Assembly: GCF_004682055.1 (NCBI RefSeq)
Contig: NZ_QUZU01000051.1
Location: forward strand, 1 to 41,884
Length of the DNA: 41,884 nucleotides
Reading direction: 5' to 3'
Source: Pseudomonas kairouanensis
GTDB taxonomy: Bacteria > Pseudomonadota > Gammaproteobacteria > Pseudomonadales > Pseudomonadaceae
Shown here: in pieces, positions 39,185 through 41,884 of the stretch
How positions within the stretch are numbered: the first letter of the stretch is position 1
How the letters are laid out: each line of letters opens with the position of its first letter
Notes under the pieces: model-generated
The model's database searches: none
What the model was told of the DNA's origin: nothing
Seen by the model: only the letters and a program-made list of their open reading frames with translations
Program-made: the position numbers and the translations under genes

Positions 39185-40101
39185 AGGTGGTCCGTCAAAT
39201 ACTTGAAGTATTCCTGGCGAATCTGCGCAATTTCATTGGCCAAATGATGCCTGCCCCGCTTGAGCATCAACACCTCAGGCTGATCGAACTTGCCCCGCAG
39301 CACCTGCAAGTTGTGCTGCCAGTCCACCGTCATATCCTCCTCACCTTGCACAATCACCGGCCGTCGCGAGCTGCGCGGGGCGGCTTCGATGCGCTTGATC
39401 CAGCGAGCCAGCGCGCCCACCCAGGCAGTCGGCAGCATGCGCGGTTGCAGCGGGTCGGCTTCCAGGAACGGCCTGAACGCCGGATCGTTGGTGTTATCGC
39501 TGAACCGCCGCGCAATGCCTTTGACGAACGGGCGCAGCAGGTAATAGCTCACTTGCGACCAACCCCACGACCGCGGCCGCACCAGGGGCGACAGCAGAAA
39601 GGTCTTGCCCTGGGCCGGGCTGTCGGCGCCATGGTTGAGCAAGTGATCCACCACCACCGCCCCGCCGGTGCTTTGCCCGAACAGATGCCACGGCTGGGGC
39701 AATTGCAGCGCACTGGCCTGGGCGAACAGCGCCTGCACCACCCGCTGGTACACCGCAAAATCATCGATGCTGGCCCGTGCACCGCTGGATAATCCATGCC
39801 CCGGCAAATCGCAGGCGATCACCACAAAACCCTGGTCCAACGCCCAGCGCACCACATGGCGGTACAGCCCCATATGGTCGTAGAAGCCATGAAACATAAA
39901 CAGCGTTGCAACCGGCGTTGATGGCCACCAGACCTGCGCCACCACCTCAAACCCATCCACCTCGAAACGCCCCAGGCGGCTCGCAGCCTGGTCCAGCCCG
40001 TAGAAACGCTGGTAGACCCGCGCCTCGGCGCTGAGCGGTTGCGCATCCACCAGGGGCCGCAAGCTTTCGCGCAGATGATCGGGGTCAAAGGTGACAGGCA
40101 T
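39181..40101 (-). CDS. alpha/beta hydrolase (serine aminopeptidase S33 / monoacylglycerol lipase type)
   Basis: Cytoplasmic hydrolase of 306 aa. Oxyanion region FMFHGFYDHMGLYRHVVRW, nucleophile elbow GQSTGG (LFGQSTGGAVVVDHLL), acidic residue in QGEEDMTVDW and catalytic His in GRHHLANE complete the triad. DLPGHGLSSGAR is typical of the lysophospholipase/monoglyceride-lipase branch. GGAAG lies 5 nt before the ATG. Divergent from a DUF6436 and acylase gene pair. The natural substrate is probably a lipid ester or small acyl compound, unproven. Confidence 0.9.
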   Translation of the reverse strand: MPVTFDPDHLRESLRPLVDAQPLSAEARVYQRFYGLDQAASRLGRFEVDGFEVVAQVWWPSTPVATLFMFHGFYDHMGLYRHVVRWALDQGFVVIACDLPGHGLSSGARASIDDFAVYQRVVQALFAQASALQLPQPWHLFGQSTGGAVVVDHLLNHGADSPAQGKTFLLSPLVRPRSWGWSQVSYYLLRPFVKGIARRFSDNTNDPAFRPFLEADPLQPRMLPTAWVGALARWIKRIEAAPRSSRRPVIVQGEEDMTVDWQHNLQVLRGKFDQPEVLMLKRGRHHLANEIAQIRQEYFKYLTDHL

Positions 40102-40123
40102 AAAGGCTTCCAGACTACGGCGA

Positions 40124-40152
40124 AGATGAATATCGAGCTGCGATATTCATCT
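40124..40152. promoter_or_regulatory. perfect 12-bp inverted repeat between divergent hydrolase and DUF6436 genes
   Basis: AGATGAATATCG, a 5-base centre and CGATATTCATCT form a perfect 12-bp dyad in the 98-bp gap, 22 bp from the hydrolase start and 47 bp from the DUF6436 start. It lacks a T-run, so a terminator is unlikely; a TetR/GntR-type operator for both genes is a reasonable reading. It differs in sequence from all REP elements. Confidence 0.55.
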
Positions 40153-40199
40153 GTCAGGACAAGCATGGCAAGCTACGCGACCTTCGAGGATTGATCTGA

Positions 40200-40775
40200 A
40201 TGCGACCGCCCTACCGTTCCGCTTTGTTCGCCAGCCTGATCCTGGTCATCTGCGCCGGCGTGCTGTGGGCGGCCTATGACTGGTTCCAGGGCCGCTACCT
40301 GCGGGCCTTCAGCGAACACACGGCGGTGTTTTCCGGCGACCCGCTAAAACTGCCACCTGAACTGGCGGGCCCCGGGCCAATCCGCCTGGTGCACTTCTGG
40401 GACCCGGCCTGTCCGTGCAATGTCGGCAACCAGCAGCACCTGGGCGAGCTGATCGAGCATTACGCGCCCCAGGGTGTCGAGTTCTACGCCCTGCAAAAGC
40501 CCGGCAGTCACGGGCAGTTGCCCGACAACCTGCGCAACCTGAAAACCCTCACCACCCTGCCCGGCGCCGACCAGGTGCCGGCGAGCCCTGCCGTGGGGAT
40601 CTGGGATCGCACCGGCAAGCTCGCGTATTTTGGGCCGTACAGCGAAGGGCTGACGTGCAATGCCAGCAACAGCTTTATCGAACCCATCCTCAAGGCCCTT
40701 GAAGCCGGACGCGAAGTGAACGCCACCCACACCCTGGCGGTGGGCTGCTATTGTTCGTGGCCTAAAGGTCAGTAG
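40200..40775 (+). CDS. DUF6436 thioredoxin-like membrane-anchored protein
   Basis: Protein of 191 aa with an N-terminal anchor (about 8-27) and a periplasmic thioredoxin-like domain. VHFWDPACPCNVGNQQHL carries a CxC pair where thioredoxins have CxxC; a further conserved Cys lies in GLTCNASNS, and a C-terminal CYC in GCYCSW. VGIWDRTGKLAYFGPYS is the expected later strand. It probably acts in thiol redox chemistry or metal handling, but that is inferred from fold. It is 30 bp upstream of the acylase gene in the same direction, so the two are likely an operon. Confidence 0.85.
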   Translation: MRPPYRSALFASLILVICAGVLWAAYDWFQGRYLRAFSEHTAVFSGDPLKLPPELAGPGPIRLVHFWDPACPCNVGNQQHLGELIEHYAPQGVEFYALQKPGSHGQLPDNLRNLKTLTTLPGADQVPASPAVGIWDRTGKLAYFGPYSEGLTCNASNSFIEPILKALEAGREVNATHTLAVGCYCSWPKGQ

Positions 40776-40805
40776 GCCGCTACCCATTGTTACTAAGGAA
40801 AGTTC

Positions 40806-41884
40806 ATGAAGCGCGTCTTGCAGGTTCTCGCGGTGCTGGTGGTAGTGCTTGCCCTGGGCGCAGGCGTGTACGTCTACAGCAAGCAACCGACCCGCCAGGG
40901 CACGGTGACGCTGGCCAACCTGCAAGGCTCGGTCACGGTGCACTACGACGACCGTGGCGTGCCCCATATCCGCGCCGAAAACGAGAGCGACCTGTATCGC
41001 GCCCTGGGCTACGTACAGGCCCAGGACCGGCTGTTCCAGATGGAGATCATGCGCCGCCTGGCCCGAGGCGAACTGGCCGAGGTGCTGGGCCCCAAGGTGT
41101 TGGCCACCGACAAACTGTTCCGCAGCCTGCGCATCCGCGAGCGTGCTGCCACTTACGTCGCCCAGCTGGACCATGAGTCGCCCCACTGGAAGGCCCTGCA
41201 AGCCTACCTCGACGGCATCAACCAGTATCAGGACAGCCACGCCAGCCCCATGGAGTTCGACGTGCTGGGCATCCCCAAGCGGCCGTTTACCGCCGAAGAC
41301 AGCATCAGCGTTGCCGGGTACATGGCCTACAGCTTTGCTGCGGCGTTTCGCACGGAGCCTTTGCTGACTTACGTGCGCGACCAGTTGGGCAGCGATTACC
41401 TCAAAGTCTTTGACCTGGACTGGCAGCCCAAGGGCGCCCTCAACCTCGCCGCCAGCGACTGGCAAAGCCTCGGCGCCCTCGCTGCCCTGAGCGAGCAGGC
41501 CCTGGCCGACAACGGTCTGCCGCAGTTCGAGGGCAGTAACGCCTGGGCCATCAGCGGCAGCCGCACCCAGAGCGGCAAGCCGTTGCTGGCGGGCGACCCG
41601 CATATCCGCTTCTCGGTGCCGTCGGTGTGGTACGAGGCGCAGCTGTCGGCGCCGGGCTTTGAGCTGTATGGCTATCACAACGCGCTGGTGCCAATGGCGT
41701 TCCTGGGACACAACCTGGATTTCGGCTGGAGCCTGACCATGTTCCAGAACGATGACCTCGACCTCATCGCCGAAAAGGTCAACCCGGCCAACCCCAACCA
41801 GGTCTGGTACCACGACCAGTGGGCCGACATGAGCAGCACCGAGCAACAGATCAAGGTCAAGGGCCAGGCGCCGGTCACCCTTAC
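40806..41884 (+). CDS. hacB: penicillin acylase family protein, AHL acylase HacB-like (3' end beyond window)
   Basis: The first 359 codons of an Ntn-hydrolase precursor; the frame is still open at the window end. An N-terminal signal/anchor (about 4-24) precedes the alpha-chain region (VTVHYDDRGVPHIRAENESDLYRALGYVQAQDRLFQME). The autocatalytic cleavage site and nucleophile are visible at Gly243-Ser244 (FEGSNAWAISG). The protein resembles P. aeruginosa PA0305 (HacB), an acylase that degrades long-chain acyl-homoserine lactones. AAGGAA lies 5 nt before the ATG. AHL activity is inferred from resemblance and similar neighbours; beta-lactam or other amide substrates are possible. Confidence 0.85.
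   Translation, partial: MKRVLQVLAVLVVVLALGAGVYVYSKQPTRQGTVTLANLQGSVTVHYDDRGVPHIRAENESDLYRALGYVQAQDRLFQMEIMRRLARGELAEVLGPKVLATDKLFRSLRIRERAATYVAQLDHESPHWKALQAYLDGINQYQDSHASPMEFDVLGIPKRPFTAEDSISVAGYMAYSFAAAFRTEPLLTYVRDQLGSDYLKVFDLDWQPKGALNLAASDWQSLGALAALSEQALADNGLPQFEGSNAWAISGSRTQSGKPLLAGDPHIRFSVPSVWYEAQLSAPGFELYGYHNALVPMAFLGHNLDFGWSLTMFQNDDLDLIAEKVNPANPNQVWYHDQWADMSSTEQQIKVKGQAPVTL

Noticed and set aside
40344..41846. Minus-strand open frame opposite the DUF6436 and acylase genes
   Set aside because: Crosses two genuine plus-strand genes and their gap, with no domain and no promoter.

Overview
The window looks like chromosomal DNA of a fluorescent Pseudomonas, most likely of the P. fluorescens group. 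It is GC-rich with dense coding. It carries the Pseudomonas neighbourhood folA / thyA-lgt / ptsP-rppH / ilvA-rpiA / serA-D2HGDH / PA0305-like acylase (order compared with P. aeruginosa from memory). It is also studded with REP/REPIN elements of the kind described in P. fluorescens SBW25. I see no rRNA, tRNA, CRISPR, IS element or prophage.

Layout. (1) 1-4240: a cell-surface-signalling iron locus on the minus strand, made of an ECF sigma factor, a FecR-type anti-sigma factor and a TonB-dependent siderophore receptor with a signalling domain. (2) 4371-7685: a periplasmic phosphorylcholine-phosphatase-like HAD enzyme, a TcyP-type cystine symporter and dihydrofolate reductase. (3) 7755-10485: an uncharacterised membrane protein (DUF2868) overlapping a GTPase (DUF3482). 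(4) 10482-17170: a minus-strand aminoethylphosphonate (AEP) module with LysR regulator, ABC ATPase, fused permease, binding protein, FAD oxidoreductase and a PhnZ-like HD-domain oxygenase. (5) 17187-19922: cadA and divergent cadR around a clear MerR-type promoter. (6) 20052-29990: housekeeping genes thyA, lgt, a TauE/SafE permease, an NRDE protein, ptsP, rppH, a HAD phosphatase, a DUF2269 protein, ilvA and rpiA. (7) 30077-36987: two tandem SdiA-regulated/YjiK-like proteins, a FAH-family hydrolase with D-2-hydroxyglutarate dehydrogenase, serA, a DUF4399 protein and a miniature solute-binding protein. (8) 37091-41884: DUF523, a 2-oxoglutarate/Fe(II) oxygenase, DUF2059, an alpha/beta hydrolase, DUF6436 and the 5' part of a penicillin-acylase family gene resembling AHL acylase HacB.

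How genes work together. The sigma/anti-sigma/receptor trio would induce uptake of an unidentified siderophore. The phosphonate module would import AEP-like compounds and oxidise them; it has the oxygenase that cleaves 1-hydroxy-AEP, but the window shows no PhnY hydroxylase, PhnW, PhnX or PhnA. SerA and the divergent D-2-hydroxyglutarate dehydrogenase form a known metabolic couple in pseudomonads. RppH and PtsP form a compact operon.

Thirteen REP/REPIN elements of three sequence types sit between genes. Six neighbouring genes end on a TAG stop codon that lies inside the REPIN end. The points most worth following are the incomplete phosphonate oxidation module, its regulator lying 16 bp behind cadA, the REPIN-borne stop codons, the DUF2868/DUF3482 pair, and the long palindrome between serA and its partner dehydrogenase. 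No intergenic gap exceeds about 300 bases.
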